DNA from: Glandiceps talaboti
Taxonomy: Eukaryota; Hemichordata; Enteropneusta; Spengelidae
Direction of reading: 5' to 3'
NCBI RefSeq assembly: GCF_964340395.1
Contig: NC_135564.1
Location: 15,519,457-15,583,456 of the forward strand
Length of the DNA stretch: 64,000 nucleotides
The notes below the pieces were generated by a model that did no database searches, had not been told where the DNA came from, and worked only from the letters and a program-made list of their open reading frames with translations. Below, one piece after another: positions 52,561-64,000 of this stretch (its first letter is position 1; each line of letters opens with the position of its first letter). A program made the translations under genes and the position numbers.

Positions 52561-53090
52561 GGAAATATTTAGAATGTGTTATTAAAAGTTTATGTTGACA
52601 ATTATAGTCATATCTATAGGATGAAAAAATACCTTGCACAGAAGTTTTTGATACTTGTCAAGTATGTTTTAGTGCAGGTGCATCTTTTACATTTTGATGG
52701 CAGGCTAAGACGAACCTTTTCCAATTTTTTTTTTTAACTTCCAAGAGCTGCAAATGTAAAATGTTGTCTATCATATTTGTCTGTCATTTAATACTAGTAA
52801 GAATTTACATGAAAAAGTTACATATCATTGTGATAACCACAAACCAAAACACAGTCATGTCACAAAGAATATTTTCAGTACAGTGTAAAGGTAATTTCAC
52901 ACATTAAATGAACCAAATTTCAGTAGATAGTAGTGTACATGAAAGACACTGGTATTTTCAGACAAAATACAATCTGTACCACTCAATTCGCCCATTTCAA
53001 TTTATCATTACATTAACAGTTTATTAAAAGAAAATTAAAATTTGACTGTTTTTGTTTTTCATTTTACTAACTTGTGAGCAACTGTTGTTT

Positions 53091-53095
53091 GTAGC

Positions 53096-53147
<52 letters not shown>

Positions 53148-53150
53148 GAA
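53091..53150. repeat. (GTT)n microsatellite
   Basis: About 18 TGT/GTT trinucleotides. Confidence 0.95.
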
Positions 53151-53204
53151 AAAGGAAGACCAACATTTTAAAAGCTTATTTTCCCATGTTTGAAAAGTCA
53201 TGAT

Positions 53205-53352
53205 GTCAATTTATTTTCAGGTACCCCCCCCCCTACAACCCATAACATTTTTTCAGGTACCCCCCTACACACTACCCATATATTATCAATTCCCCCCCCC
53301 CCCGTAAAATCTCCCGACCCCCCCCCCCCAACAAGTTTTTGTGAAAGCAGCC
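53205..53352. repeat. C-rich dispersed repeat, inverse copy of 48243-48430
   Basis: Contains CAGGTACCCCCCCCC units and ends AACAAGTTTTTGTGAAAGCA GCC, the reverse complement of the start of the 48243 copy. Confidence 0.7.
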
Positions 53353-54840
53353 TTATTGCAATAATATCAATGTAAAAGATAAATCATTCTCATAAACCAG
53401 AGCTACGAAATAACAAACTCTGGCATCTTACGGCTGTGAAAGCCGTGCCACAAGTATATGTATTATATATTCATAAACAATGTTGTCGTGATAATCCGAC
53501 CAATCAAAGTCCATCAGTCAAAGAGGGCGTTTGAGAATCATAACAACAATAGCCGCTTATTGTATGGAGAGGTATGGCAACTGGCAACGCCATTCTGAAA
53601 AAAAACTACAGGGTACTCACACTCACACTTACAACTATCCCAACAGAAGTCGGAGTATATTAAATGATGGACTTTCCGACCGCACGTTTTGGACGGTGCA
53701 GTAAAGAAGGCCGTGGTTTGCGACGATGGTCAAGTGTGTCCAACAGGCAGACATAGCGTGAACAGCAAACATCGACGGATGCAATGGTAGTCCTGCTTGC
53801 AGACAGTGCAGGTGTTTATTTTACTGACATAGCCCTCAACACCGTCCTGCAAGGAGCAATGTACTAATCCTACCTCGAGAATTACAGAATAGTACCAACG
53901 ATCAAACACTAGCAATCGATCTAATATGTACTCATTTTTATTCTATTTTATTTCATATTATTTTATTTATTCATTTGATTGAAATGAAGAGTCGACATCA
54001 GGGATAGAGCACAGGGAGCTCAGGCTCAGTTAGTTTTGTTTACAAATATAAACAGACAAGTAAATATATAAACAAACGAACAAACAAAACACAAACAAGT
54101 AAACAAATAAACAAAAACAAACAAACTAACTAACTACCCGACACATGAGTAGATACATACATGAGTAAACGACAACAAACCAACGAACAAACACTGCCCC
54201 CCCCCCCCCCGAAATGGTCACATATGGAAATAACCCGCAAGGGTTGAGACTGATCAAGTACTATGAGTATGAGTACTATTATAATTTTCATATCCTGAAA
54301 AAAATGTCATAAATTGACTTCAGATCAGTCAAAAATCCACCTCGCTAGAACAAATATGCTTAGAACTCATATTTTACAAGGCGAAATTGACAGTAAAATG
54401 AACAGAAAGGCTGAAATCCCGACAATTTTTGAGTTGTTGCGCTGTGGTATCTTGCCATTTTTAAAGCTGGCTGCAAACGTTTCAAACACGCGGGCTACCT
54501 ATTTGAATTTCCAATATTTAAATAATCATGTAACCGTCGCGAGTCACGTCGCTGACCCCGAGGTCATTCATCTGGCGAAACTTCTGTACCTCCGTAACCC
54601 GTTTCATTATTGATTGACATCCAGTTTACCCGCTAAAAGGCTATTAGCGACGTGCGTGCATACATACATACATACATACATACATACATAAACTTGGATA
54701 GTGTTTGATTTATATACATGTTACTATTCGTGGAACTTTGGACTATGGACTGTTGAACATTTGATTTTTTTTTTACCTTTGATCGGCTCATAGGCTTTTA
54801 GCCTTCAAAGCTGTACATAATATGAATCTGAATGAATGAA

Positions 54841-54876
<36 letters not shown>

Positions 54877-55118
54877 TACATACATTAGGCCAAAAAAAAT
54901 CTGGTTCTGGTCAGGGTAAACTTTCTGAAGTAGTGCGACGATGCGAATTTTTTTTTCTAATTTTTTTTATTTTGGCAAATTAGTAAATACACATTTTTGA
55001 CATTTTACATGCTCTCTGAAGATGTCATACAACTCTGGAAGTTGGCACTGTTGTAGAGCAAGTTTTGTACGATGCGGATCAATCATCCATCAGGGCATCA
55101 CTAGTCACATTTCCAAAT
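53353..55118. other. gene-poor stretch with simple repeats and a possible LINE tail
   Basis: Holds an AAAC/AAAT-rich segment (54050-54190), a poly-C run near 54198, and (CATA)n at 54657-54690 and 54841-54872. The sequence before the second CATA run (GCTGTACATAATATGAATCTG then GAATGAATGAATA) looks like the 3' end of a retroelement. The open frame at 54314-54613 is not recognised. Confidence 0.4.
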
Positions 55119-55735
55119 TTATCTTATCGCCCAGTGATCTGCAGTTATAATCCCATCCAAGATAATAATGAGTCTTGCCTTGCAACCACTGTATAATGTC
55201 ATTGTGCAACTTGTAACGAGAAATAGGTCTGTCCAACCATGGAAGTATAACCCACTTATACTTCCATGGTCCAACGGACGTAGAGGAGGCAGTGTTTTCT
55301 TTCGAGCACCGTCCATCATCAGTGTGAAGGCATTTCTCACTGGAATTGCCCGAACTTGCTTCTCTTGTTCCCCATTTATTTTAAAACGCACATCTTTACC
55401 AAATTCAGTCAATGCAGAAACATGGACTGTTATCGGAACGGACTGGAACTGACCTGTCAACACACTGCTTACGTAGCTCTGGATGTATGCGCTACGATGT
55501 TCGACACGTCTTTCCATCTCATCTCAGATGGAAAGACGTGTCGAACATCGTAGCGCATACATCCAGAGCTAACTGCTTACGCTACAGGAAAATCTTTGTA
55601 TTCAGAAGGCAGAACGAAACGATCACCAGAACTAAGAACACCTCGACAAAAGTCTTCATATAATCTCATTAGAGTAACATCAGGTGAAACGTCTACCATT
55701 CCAAATGGCCGGAGGATCTTTGCTCCAAAAGTCAG
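55119..55735 (-). pseudogene. decayed coding remnant of unknown family, split by a palindromic insertion
   Basis: Minus-strand frames with protein-like composition: 55735-55580 (ILRPFGMVDVSPDVTLMRLY, EDFCRG, FVLPSEYKDFPVA) and 55500-55119 (FGKDVRFKINGEQEKQVRAI, NAFTLMMDGARKK). They are separated by a 98-bp palindrome at 55474-55571. I do not recognise the family; a transposon-derived protein is possible. A short palindrome at 55228-55272 (CCATGGAAGTATAA against TTATACTTCCATGG) lies inside it. Confidence 0.35.
55464..55581. mobile_element. perfect 46-bp-arm palindrome between 10-bp direct repeats
   Basis: Arms 55474-55519 and 55526-55571 are perfect reverse complements around a 6-base loop. 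The element starts TAGCTCTGGATG and ends in the inverse. ACTGCTTACG stands directly on each side (55464-55473, 55572-55581). Same architecture as the insertions at 10131 and 19415. Confidence 0.8.
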
Positions 55736-56157
55736 CTGAATTGATATCAACATTTCGATTGCTCACGACGTCCTCAAACTTCAGACATTTCAGACATTTT
55801 CGAAACATGTGAGCGGTTTACCACCTAGCACAGTGAACACACTATTTCCCGTGATTCCCATCAACCACGCTCATCGTACATATTACGTACACATATCGTT
55901 ATGGGTATGCAACAGTACGAGAAGGAAAGGGTACCCGTTACCAAATAGAAGTGCGCCATCACACGAGTTAAATTTTTCCGCTCGCCTTGCATACAGTGTT
56001 GATCGACGGGGAATTCTAAATAAGGAACGGGAAAGCAAAAAATATCGGGGGAAAAAAAGGATCGACGCGGGGTATGCAGGGCACGCGCGCGCTGACCAGA
56101 ACCAGATATTTTTCGTCAGTTGTCATTGTGAAAAAATCATTTTTTGTTCTTCGACAG

Positions 56158-59100
56158 ACCCAGTAAACCCAGTCATACTCTGTCCGACTAATGTTGTAGC
56201 GACAACTAATCCGGGTCAGGCAGTGGCGACTGTGACCTGGTCACCTGTAGAAGTGCCTGAAAATTCGAGCATTATTGAAGTGTTGGCATCTAACCATTCT
56301 GGCAGTGACTTTGGCATTGGAATATCAACTGTTGTTTATGTTGCTCGTGATACAGCAGGAAATGAAACAACTTGTAGTTTCACCATTACAGTAACAGGTA
56401 AGATACGTTGTGGTATTTTAATTATCACAATTTTAGCATTTTCACTCCTTTCGCCACTTCTTTGAATGAAAGCGTCTTTGTGCCTTCAATATAATGTCAC
56501 CCTCAAGGAAATATAACTCATTGTACTTACTTTGTATATTCAGACGCTGAAAAACCAGTTATACAGTGTCCAGCTGACGTAAGCACGCCAACTTCCCCAA
56601 GAGAGGCAGTGGCGACAGTGACATGGCCAGCTTTAGATGTCTCTGATAATTCGGGAGATGTTGAAGTGTTGGCATCCGAACAGAATGGCAGTGACTTTCA
56701 TATCGGAATAAAAACCGTGGTTTACACTGCTCGAGATCAATCCGGAAATGAAGCGAGCTGCGCATTTAAGATCACAATCATTGGTGGGTACATTTGATCC
56801 GTAAGCCTATTTCCGACAAATTGTTTTCCTCTAAAAATGTAATTGGAAAAAGGAATATTTAACTTGCTCATTGACTTGCTTCTTTCTTTTATAGGGCGAT
56901 TTACAAAGTGGAAAGGTTATTTTTGAAAGTTTTTTTTACACAAATCTACGTCTGTATGTTGTTTATTTCTTAAAGTTTGTCTACCATAGATCCATCGGAA
57001 AAGTCACAATTAACTATTTTCTTGTTTATTTTTAATCCCCTTTTCTACTTGACACAAAGTATGTTTGACACAAATACGGAACTAGAATTGTCTTATAACC
57101 AAGGCAGTCCTATCTTGAACAGTTGTGGACTTTAATGCACCTTACACCAACATTTTAATCTATCTTAAAGGTCTGATGGAAATTGATAAGGCGACCAAGA
57201 TCAATTTGTGATGTCACTAAAGTAGAATACTTACTACCATGGATTAGCATAAATCGTAACAAAATATAGCTTTTTCCACTTGCAATTTTGTTATTTTAAA
57301 CACCAGTTTGTTTTCACAAGTGTGTGATTATATCTTAATATTTTGCTTTTATCAATTTTGTAATTCACAAATCCGATTGTCGATTTTCTCGGGTTTTTTA
57401 CGGGTTTTTTTAAAATACATTTTTTACGTTTTTGTAATATTTTTCACGTTTTTGTTACATTTTTCACCTGAATTTTCTAGGGTTTTTTCATATTTCACGT
57501 ATTTTTTTTTACGTTTTTGACACATTTTCACCGTGGTTTTTTTACGGTTTTGGTCACATCAAGTTTTCATGTATTTTTTTTACGTTTTTGTCACATTTTT
57601 CACGTATGTTTTTGCTGTTTTAGCGCTAATGATTTATTTTATCATTCTCCCGAATCATATGTATGCCTGTAATGATTTAACAGAAGAAAAACACGGCAAC
57701 ACATCTCCTTTGTGCCTTCAATATAATGTCACCCTCAAGGAAATATAACTCATTGTACTTACTTTGTATATTCAGACGCTGAAAAACCAGTTATACAGTG
57801 TCCAGCTGACGTAAGCACGCCAACTTCCCCAAGAGAGGCAGTGGCGACAGTGACATGGCCAGCTTTAGATGTCTCTGATAATTCGGGAGATGTTGAAGTG
57901 TTGGCATCCGAACAGAATGGCAGTGACTTTCATATCGGAATAACAACCGTGGTTTACACTGCTCGAGATCAATCCGGAAATGAAGCGAGCTGCGCATTTA
58001 AGATCACAATCATTGGTGGGTACATTTGATCCGTAAGCCTATTTCCGACAAATTGTTTTCCTCTAAAAATGTAATTGGAAAAAGGAATATTTAACTTGCT
58101 CATTGACTTGCTTCTTTCTTTTATAGGGCGATTTACAAAGTGGAAAGGTTATTTTTGAAAGTTTTTTTTACACAAATCTACGTCTGTATGTTGTTTATTT
58201 CTTAAAGTTTGTCTACCATAGATCCATCGGAAAAGTCACAATTAACTATTTTCTTGTTTATTTTTAATCCCCTTTTCTACTTGACACAAAGTATGTTTGA
58301 CACAAATACGGAACTAGAATTGTCTTATAACCAAGGCAGTCCTATCTTGAACAGTTGTGGACTTTAATGCACCTTACACCAACATTTTAATCTATCTTAA
58401 AGGTCTGATGGAAATTGATAAGGCGACCAAGATCAATTTGTGATGTCACTAAAGTAGAATACTTACTACCATGGATTAGCATAAATCGTAACAAAATATA
58501 GCTTTTTCCACTTGCAATTTTGTTATTTTAAACACCAGTTTGTTTTCACAAGTGTGTGATTATATCTTAATATTTTGCTTTTATCAATTTTGTAATTCAC
58601 AAATCCGATTGTCGATTTTCTCGGGTTTTTTACGGGTTTTTTTAAAATACATTTTTTACGTTTTTGTAATATTTTTCACGTTTTTGTTACATTTTTCACC
58701 TGAATTTTCTAGGGTTTTTTCATATTTCACGTATTTTTTTTTACGTTTTTGACACATTTTCACCGTGGTTTTTTTACGGTTTTGGTCACATCAAGTTTTC
58801 ATGTATTTTTTTTACGTTTTTGTCACATTTTTCACGTATGTTTTTGCTGTTTTAGCGCTAATGATTTATTTTATCATTCTCCCGAATCATATGTATGCCT
58901 GTAATGATTTAACAGAAGAAAAACACGGCAACACATCTCCTTTGTGCCTTCAATATAATGTCACCCTCAAGGAAATATAACTCATTGTACTTACTTTGTA
59001 TATTCAGACGCTGAAAAACCAGTTATACAGTGTCCAGCTGACGTAAGCACGCCAACTTCCCCAAGAGAGGCAGTGGCGACAGTGACATGGCCAGCTTTAG

Positions 59101-62100
59101 ATGTCTCTGATAATTCGGGAGATGTTGAAGTGTTGGCATCCGAACAGAATGGCAGTGACTTTCATATCGGAATAACAACCGTGGTTTACACTGCTCGAGA
59201 TCAATCCGGAAATGAAGCGAGCTGCGCATTTAAGATCACAATCATTGGTGGGTACATTTGATCCGTAAGCCTATTTCCGACAAATTGTTTTCCTCTAAAA
59301 ATGTAATTGGAAAAAGGAATATTTAACTTGCTCATTGACTTGCTTCTTTCTTTTATAGGGCGATTTACAAAGTGGAAAGGTTATTTTTGAAAGTTTTTTT
59401 TACACAAATCTACGTCTGTATGTTGTTTATTTCTTAAAGTTTGTCTACCATAGATCCATCGGAAAAGTCACAATTAACTATTTTCTTGTTTATTTTTAAT
59501 CCCCTTTTCTACTTGACACAAAGTATGTTTGACACAAATACGGAACTAGAATTGTCTTATAACCAAGGCAGTCCTATCTTGAACAGTTGTGGACTTTAAT
59601 GCACCTTACACCAACATTTTAATCTATCTTAAAGGTCTGATGGAAATTGATAAGGCGACCAAGATCAATTTGTGATGTCACTAAAGTAGAATACTTACTA
59701 CCATGGATTAGCATAAATCGTAACAAAATATAGCTTTTTCCACTTGCAATTTTGTTATTTTAAACACCAGTTTGTTTTCACAAGTGTGTGATTATATCTT
59801 AATATTTTGCTTTTATCAATTTTGTAATTCACAAATCCGATTGTCGATTTTCTCGGGTTTTTTACGGGTTTTTTTAAAATACATTTTTTACGTTTTTGTA
59901 ATATTTTTCACGTTTTTGTTACATTTTTCACCTGAATTTTCTAGGGTTTTTTCATATTTCACGTATTTTTTTTTACGTTTTTGACACATTTTCACCGTGG
60001 TTTTTTTACGGTTTTGGTCACATCAAGTTTTCATGTATTTTTTTTACGTTTTTGTCACATTTTTCACGTATGTTTTTGCTGTTTTAGCGCTAATGATTTA
60101 TTTTATCATTCTCCCGAATCATATGTATGCCTGTAATGATTTAACAGAAGAAAAACACGGCAACACATCTCCTTTGTGCCTTCAATATAATGTCACCCTC
60201 AAGGAAATATAACTCATTGTACTTACTTTGTATATTCAGACGCTGAAAAACCAGTTATACAGTGTCCAGCTGACGTAAGCACGCCAACTTCCCCAAGAGA
60301 GGCAGTGGCGACAGTGACATGGCCAGCTTTAGATGTCTCTGATAATTCGGGAGATGTTGAAGTGTTGGCATCCGAACAGAATGGCAGTGACTTTCATATC
60401 GGAATAACAACCGTGGTTTACACTGCTCGAGATCAATCCGGAAATGAAGCGAGCTGCGCATTTAAGATCACAATCATTGGTGGGTACATTTGATCCGTAA
60501 GCCTATTTCCGACAAATTGTTTTCCTCTAAAAATGTAATTGGAAAAAGGAATATTTAACTTGCTCATTGACTTGCTTCTTTCTTTTATAGGGCGATTTAC
60601 AAAGTGGAAAGGTTATTTTTGAAAGTTTTTTTTACACAAATCTACGTCTGTATGTTGTTTATTTCTTAAAGTTTGTCTACCATAGATCCATCGGAAAAGT
60701 CACAATTAACTATTTTCTTGTTTATTTTTAATCCCCTTTTCTACTTGACACAAAGTATGTTTGACACAAATACGGAACTAGAATTGTCTTATAACCAAGG
60801 CAGTCCTATCTTGAACAGTTGTGGACTTTAATGCACCTTACACCAACATTTTAATCTATCTTAAAGGTCTGATGGAAATTGATAAGGCGACCAAGATCAA
60901 TTTGTGATGTCACTAAAGTAGAATACTTACTACCATGGATTAGCATAAATCGTAACAAAATATAGCTTTTTCCACTTGCAATTTTGTTATTTTAAACACC
61001 AGTTTGTTTTCACAAGTGTGTGATTATATCTTAATATTTTGCTTTTATCAATTTTGTAATTCACAAATCCGATTGTCGATTTTCTCGGGTTTTTTACGGG
61101 TTTTTTTAAAATACATTTTTTACGTTTTTGTAATATTTTTCACGTTTTTGTTACATTTTTCACCTGAATTTTCTAGGGTTTTTTCATATTTCACGTATTT
61201 TTTTTAACGTTTTTGACACATTTTCACCGTGGTTTTTTTACGGTTTTGGTCACATCAAGTTTTCATGTATTTTTTTTTACGTTTTTGTCACATTTTTCAC
61301 GTATGTTTTTGCTGTTTTAGCGCTAATGATTTATTTTATCATTCTCCCGAATCATATGTATGCCTGTAATGATTTAACAGAAGAAAAACACGGCAACACA
61401 TCTCCTTTGTGCCTTCAATATAATGTCACCCTCAAGGAAATATAACTCATTGTACTTACTTTGTATATTCAGACGCTGAAAAACCAGTTATACAGTGTCC
61501 AGCTGACGTAAGCACGCCAACTTCCCCAAGAGAGGCAGTGGCGACAGTGACATGGCCAGCTTTAGATGTCTCTGATAATTCGGGAGATGTTGAAGTGTTG
61601 GCATCCGAACAGAATGGCAGTGACTTTCATATCGGAATAACAACCGTGGTTTACACTGCTCGAGATCAATCCGGAAATGAAGCGAGCTGCGCATTTAAGA
61701 TCACAATCATTGGTGGGTACATTTGATCCGTAAGCCTATTTCCGACAAATTGTTTTCCTCTAAAAATGTAATTGGAAAAAGGAATATTTAACTTGCTCAT
61801 TGACTTGCTTCTTTCTTTTATAGGGCGATTTACAAAGTGGAAAGGTTATTTTTGAAAGTTTTTTTTACACAAATCTACGTCTGTATGTTGTTTATTTCTT
61901 AAAGTTTGTCTACCATAGATCCATCGGAAAAGTCACAATTAACTATTTTCTTGTTTATTTTTAATCCCCTTTTCTACTTGACACAAAGTATGTTTGACAC
62001 AAATACGGAACTAGAATTGTCTTATAACCAAGGCAGTCCTATCTTGAACAGTTGTGGACTTTAATGCACCTTACACCAACATTTTAATCTATCTTAAAGG

Positions 62101-62944
62101 TCTGATGGAAATTGATAAGGCGACCAAGATCAATTTGTGATGTCACTAAAGTAGAATACTTACTACCATGGATTAGCATAAATCGTAACAAAATATAGCT
62201 TTTACCACTTGCAATTTTGTTATTTTAAACACCAGTTTGTTTTCACAAGTGTGTGATTATATCTTAATATTTTGCTTTTATCAATTTTGTAATTCACAAA
62301 TCCGATTGTCGATTTTCTCGGGTTTTTTACGGGTTTTTTTAAAATACATTTTTTACGTTTTTGTAATATTTTTCACGTTTTTGTTACATTTTTCACCTGA
62401 ATTTTCTAGGGTTTTTTCATATTTCACGTATTTTTTTTTACGTTTTTGACACATTTTCACCGTGGTTTTTTTACGGTTTTGGTCACATCAAGTTTTCATG
62501 TATTTTTTTTACGTTTTTGTCACATTTTTCACGTATGTTTTTGCTGTTTTAGCGCTAATGATTTATTTTATCATTCTCCCGAATCATATGTATGCCTGTA
62601 ATGATTTAACAGAAGAAAAACACGGCAACACATCTCCTTTGTGCCTTCAATATAATGTCACCCTCAAGGAAATATAACTCATTGTACTTACTTTGTATAT
62701 TCAGACGCTGAAAAACCAGTTATACAGTGTCCAGCTGACGTAAACACAACAACTCCACAAGGAGAGGCAGTGGCGACAGTGACATGGCCAGCTTTAGATG
62801 TCTCTGATAATTCGGGAGATGTTGAAGTGTTGGCATCTGAACACAATGGCAGTGACTTTCATATCGGAAAAACAACCGTGGTTTACACTGCTCGAGATCA
62901 ATCCGGAAATGAAGCGAGCTGTGAATTTAACATCGCAGTAATTG
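56158..62944 (+). CDS. HYR (hyalin repeat) domain gene, seven HYR exons, continues past the right edge
   Basis: HYR domains are immunoglobulin-like extracellular modules found in hyalin and in adhesion or complement-like proteins. Exons of exactly 240 nt: 56158-56397, 56544-56783, 57776-58015, 59008-59247, 60240-60479, 61473-61712, 62705-62944. Each begins after an AG, ends before a GT and is phase 1-1, so each adds one 80-residue domain without changing frame. Motifs: CPADVSTP (first Cys), AVATVTWPALDVSDNSG, EVLASEQNGSDFHIG, VVYTARDQSGNEASCAF (second Cys). Exon one is the most different (CPTNVVATTNPGQAVATVTW). Exons two to six are almost identical. Exon seven carries several substitutions (VNTTTPQGEAV, EHNGSDFHIGKTT). 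The sequence upstream of 56158, although open, looks intronic. The start probably lies at the signal-peptide exon at 45389; the 3' end is beyond the window. Confidence 0.88.
56477..62698 (+). repeat. 1,232-bp tandem array carrying the HYR exon, five near-identical units
   Basis: Units start at TTTGTGCCTTCAATATAATG (56477, then about 57709, 58941, 60173, 61406). Spacing is 1,232 bp except one unit of 1,233 bp, where T-run lengths differ near 61200-61275. Only a handful of substitutions separate units (for example AAAACC/CAACC in the first exon copy and a T/A change near 62204). Each unit also contains a T-rich intron block with imperfect TTTTTCACGTTTTTGT repeats. Confidence 0.97.
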
Positions 62945-63041
62945 GTGAGTGTGTTTGATCCGTAATCCTATTTCCGACAAATTGTTTTACCTCTAAAAAA
63001 AAGTGTTAGAAAAAGGAGTGTTTAATTAACTTGTTCATTTA

Positions 63042-63472
63042 GGGACCAGTCGGTTTCTCCAACCTGGGGGTGGGAGGGGGGTTGAAACCTTCAAGTCAAT
63101 TATGAAACCCTCAAGTTCATTTTTGCCCCAAGGTGCAATATAAGTGAAGCATTGATTGTGAAACAGCCAAGCATTTGAACGACATGTTCTGTAAATATTG
63201 TGGTAGCTAGGTATTAAAATACATGTATATGTATATGTATAGTTATGTTTGAATAAGTAATATTAAGAAACAGGGATAAGAACAAATATATACATGTGCC
63301 ACGTTTCAGACAAGGCTATATGCCATTGTAGAAAAAGGATTTTTTCTTCCATCACAATCAAAAACACAATGACGTACCCCTCCCCCATCCACAATTTTAA
63401 AAACAGCATGACCCCGCTTCTGCCATTTTCAAAAACAGGGTGACCCCCCCCCCGAAGAATCTGACCGGTCCC
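63042..63472. mobile_element. MITE-like insertion in the intron after the last HYR exon
   Basis: The termini GGGACCAGTCGG and CTGACCGGTCCC are inverted. TTA stands on both sides (63039-63041 and 63473-63475), compatible with a 3-bp target duplication. The interior is rich in ACCCTCAAGT and poly-C motifs and non-coding. The other HYR introns have continuous sequence at this place. Confidence 0.8.
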
Positions 63473-64000
63473 TTACTTGCTTATGTTTATATCACGATTT
63501 TCAAGAATATTTTGAAAGTTTGTATTTTTGACACAAATCTACGTCTGTATGTTGTTTATTTCTTAAAATTTGTCAGATCCATCGAAAAAGTCACAATTTA
63601 CTCTTTTTCCTTTTCTCTTTTACTTTTTCTCCTTTACATAAAATGTGATTGGCACAGATACGAAACAAGAATTGTCTTATAACCAAGTAACAAGAATTGT
63701 CTTATGTAGCCATAATAAATTACACCAACATTTAAATCTATAATGGTAAAGATCCGATAGAGAATGATAAAGAGATCAAGACGTCTGACGTCACTAAGTA
63801 GAACATTAACTATTCATGAATTAGCATAAATCATTATATGATGTACTTTTACCATGTGTAATTTCTACCAAACTGTTTTACGACAGTGTCCATTAACATC
63901 TTATCATCTCATTTTATCATTTGTAGTTTGTTGTTTTCACGGTTTATTCGCTGTTTTCAGCTTGATTTATGTTGGCATTCTCCCTAATTATGCTGTTGCA
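63473..64000 (+). other. diverged continuation of the HYR intron
   Basis: Clearly homologous to the intron part of the 1,232-bp unit (AAATCTACGTCTGTATGTTG onward) but with many substitutions and indels. It represents an older copy at the right edge of the array. No exon is reached before the window ends. Confidence 0.75.

Noticed and set aside
55809-56157. Upstream 116 codons of the open frame that runs into the first HYR exon
   Set aside because: Composition is not protein-like and a clear acceptor at 56156-56157 starts the HYR exon in the phase shared by all HYR exons; the upstream part is intron that happens to be open.
57308-57748. Phe/Val-rich open frames repeated in each HYR unit
   Set aside because: They translate the T-rich intron block (TTTTTCACG repeats); they recur only because the whole unit is duplicated.

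Overview
The window is nuclear DNA of an animal. It is AT-rich, genes have spliced exons with GT/AG borders, introns are long, and microsatellites, minisatellites, foldback elements and LINE remains are abundant. An NLR-type NACHT protein, hyalin-repeat (HYR) exons, a Tx1/L1-like LINE, tRNA-derived SINE remains and many TGTACATGTA-type palindromes suggest a marine invertebrate. A hemichordate or amphioxus is my best guess; a lophotrochozoan cannot be excluded from sequence alone.

Layout, left to right. 1.4-4.4 kb: one large exon of an NLR-like NACHT ATPase (+). 4.4-10.4 kb: no convincing gene; microsatellites, a 49-bp tandem array and a palindromic insertion. 10.46-17.95 kb: complete eight-exon DBR1, the RNA lariat debranching enzyme (-), 519 codons with every metal-site residue present. 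18-21.3 kb: gap between divergent genes. 19.6 or 21.3-35.6 kb: ARMC8 (+), the armadillo-repeat scaffold of the CTLH/GID ubiquitin ligase, 19 recognised coding exons (660 codons) plus a possible tiny first exon. DBR1 and ARMC8 lie head to head, as I recall they do in human. 38.8-40.0 kb: two exons of a UDP-glucuronosyltransferase without visible neighbours. 40-45.4 kb: no gene found. 45.4 kb: a probable signal-peptide exon whose phase matches the HYR exons downstream. 47.6-51.5 kb: an old LINE fragment, then a 5'-truncated LINE flanked by about 43-bp target-site duplications. 52-55.7 kb: decayed coding remnants. 56.2 kb to the right edge: a HYR-domain gene (+) with seven HYR exons, five of them on nearly identical 1,232-bp tandem units.

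Most striking observations: (1) the exon before the last in ARMC8 is preceded by four extra tandem copies of its acceptor and 5' end, at exactly 99-bp spacing and open in frame; (2) the HYR array can add or lose domains without changing frame; (3) three palindromic insertions start with TAG and sit between 9-10-bp direct repeats, a candidate small transposon family; (4) several ARMC8 exon edges have been locally duplicated, one giving an in-frame alternative donor. All calls are by eye; no database search was run.
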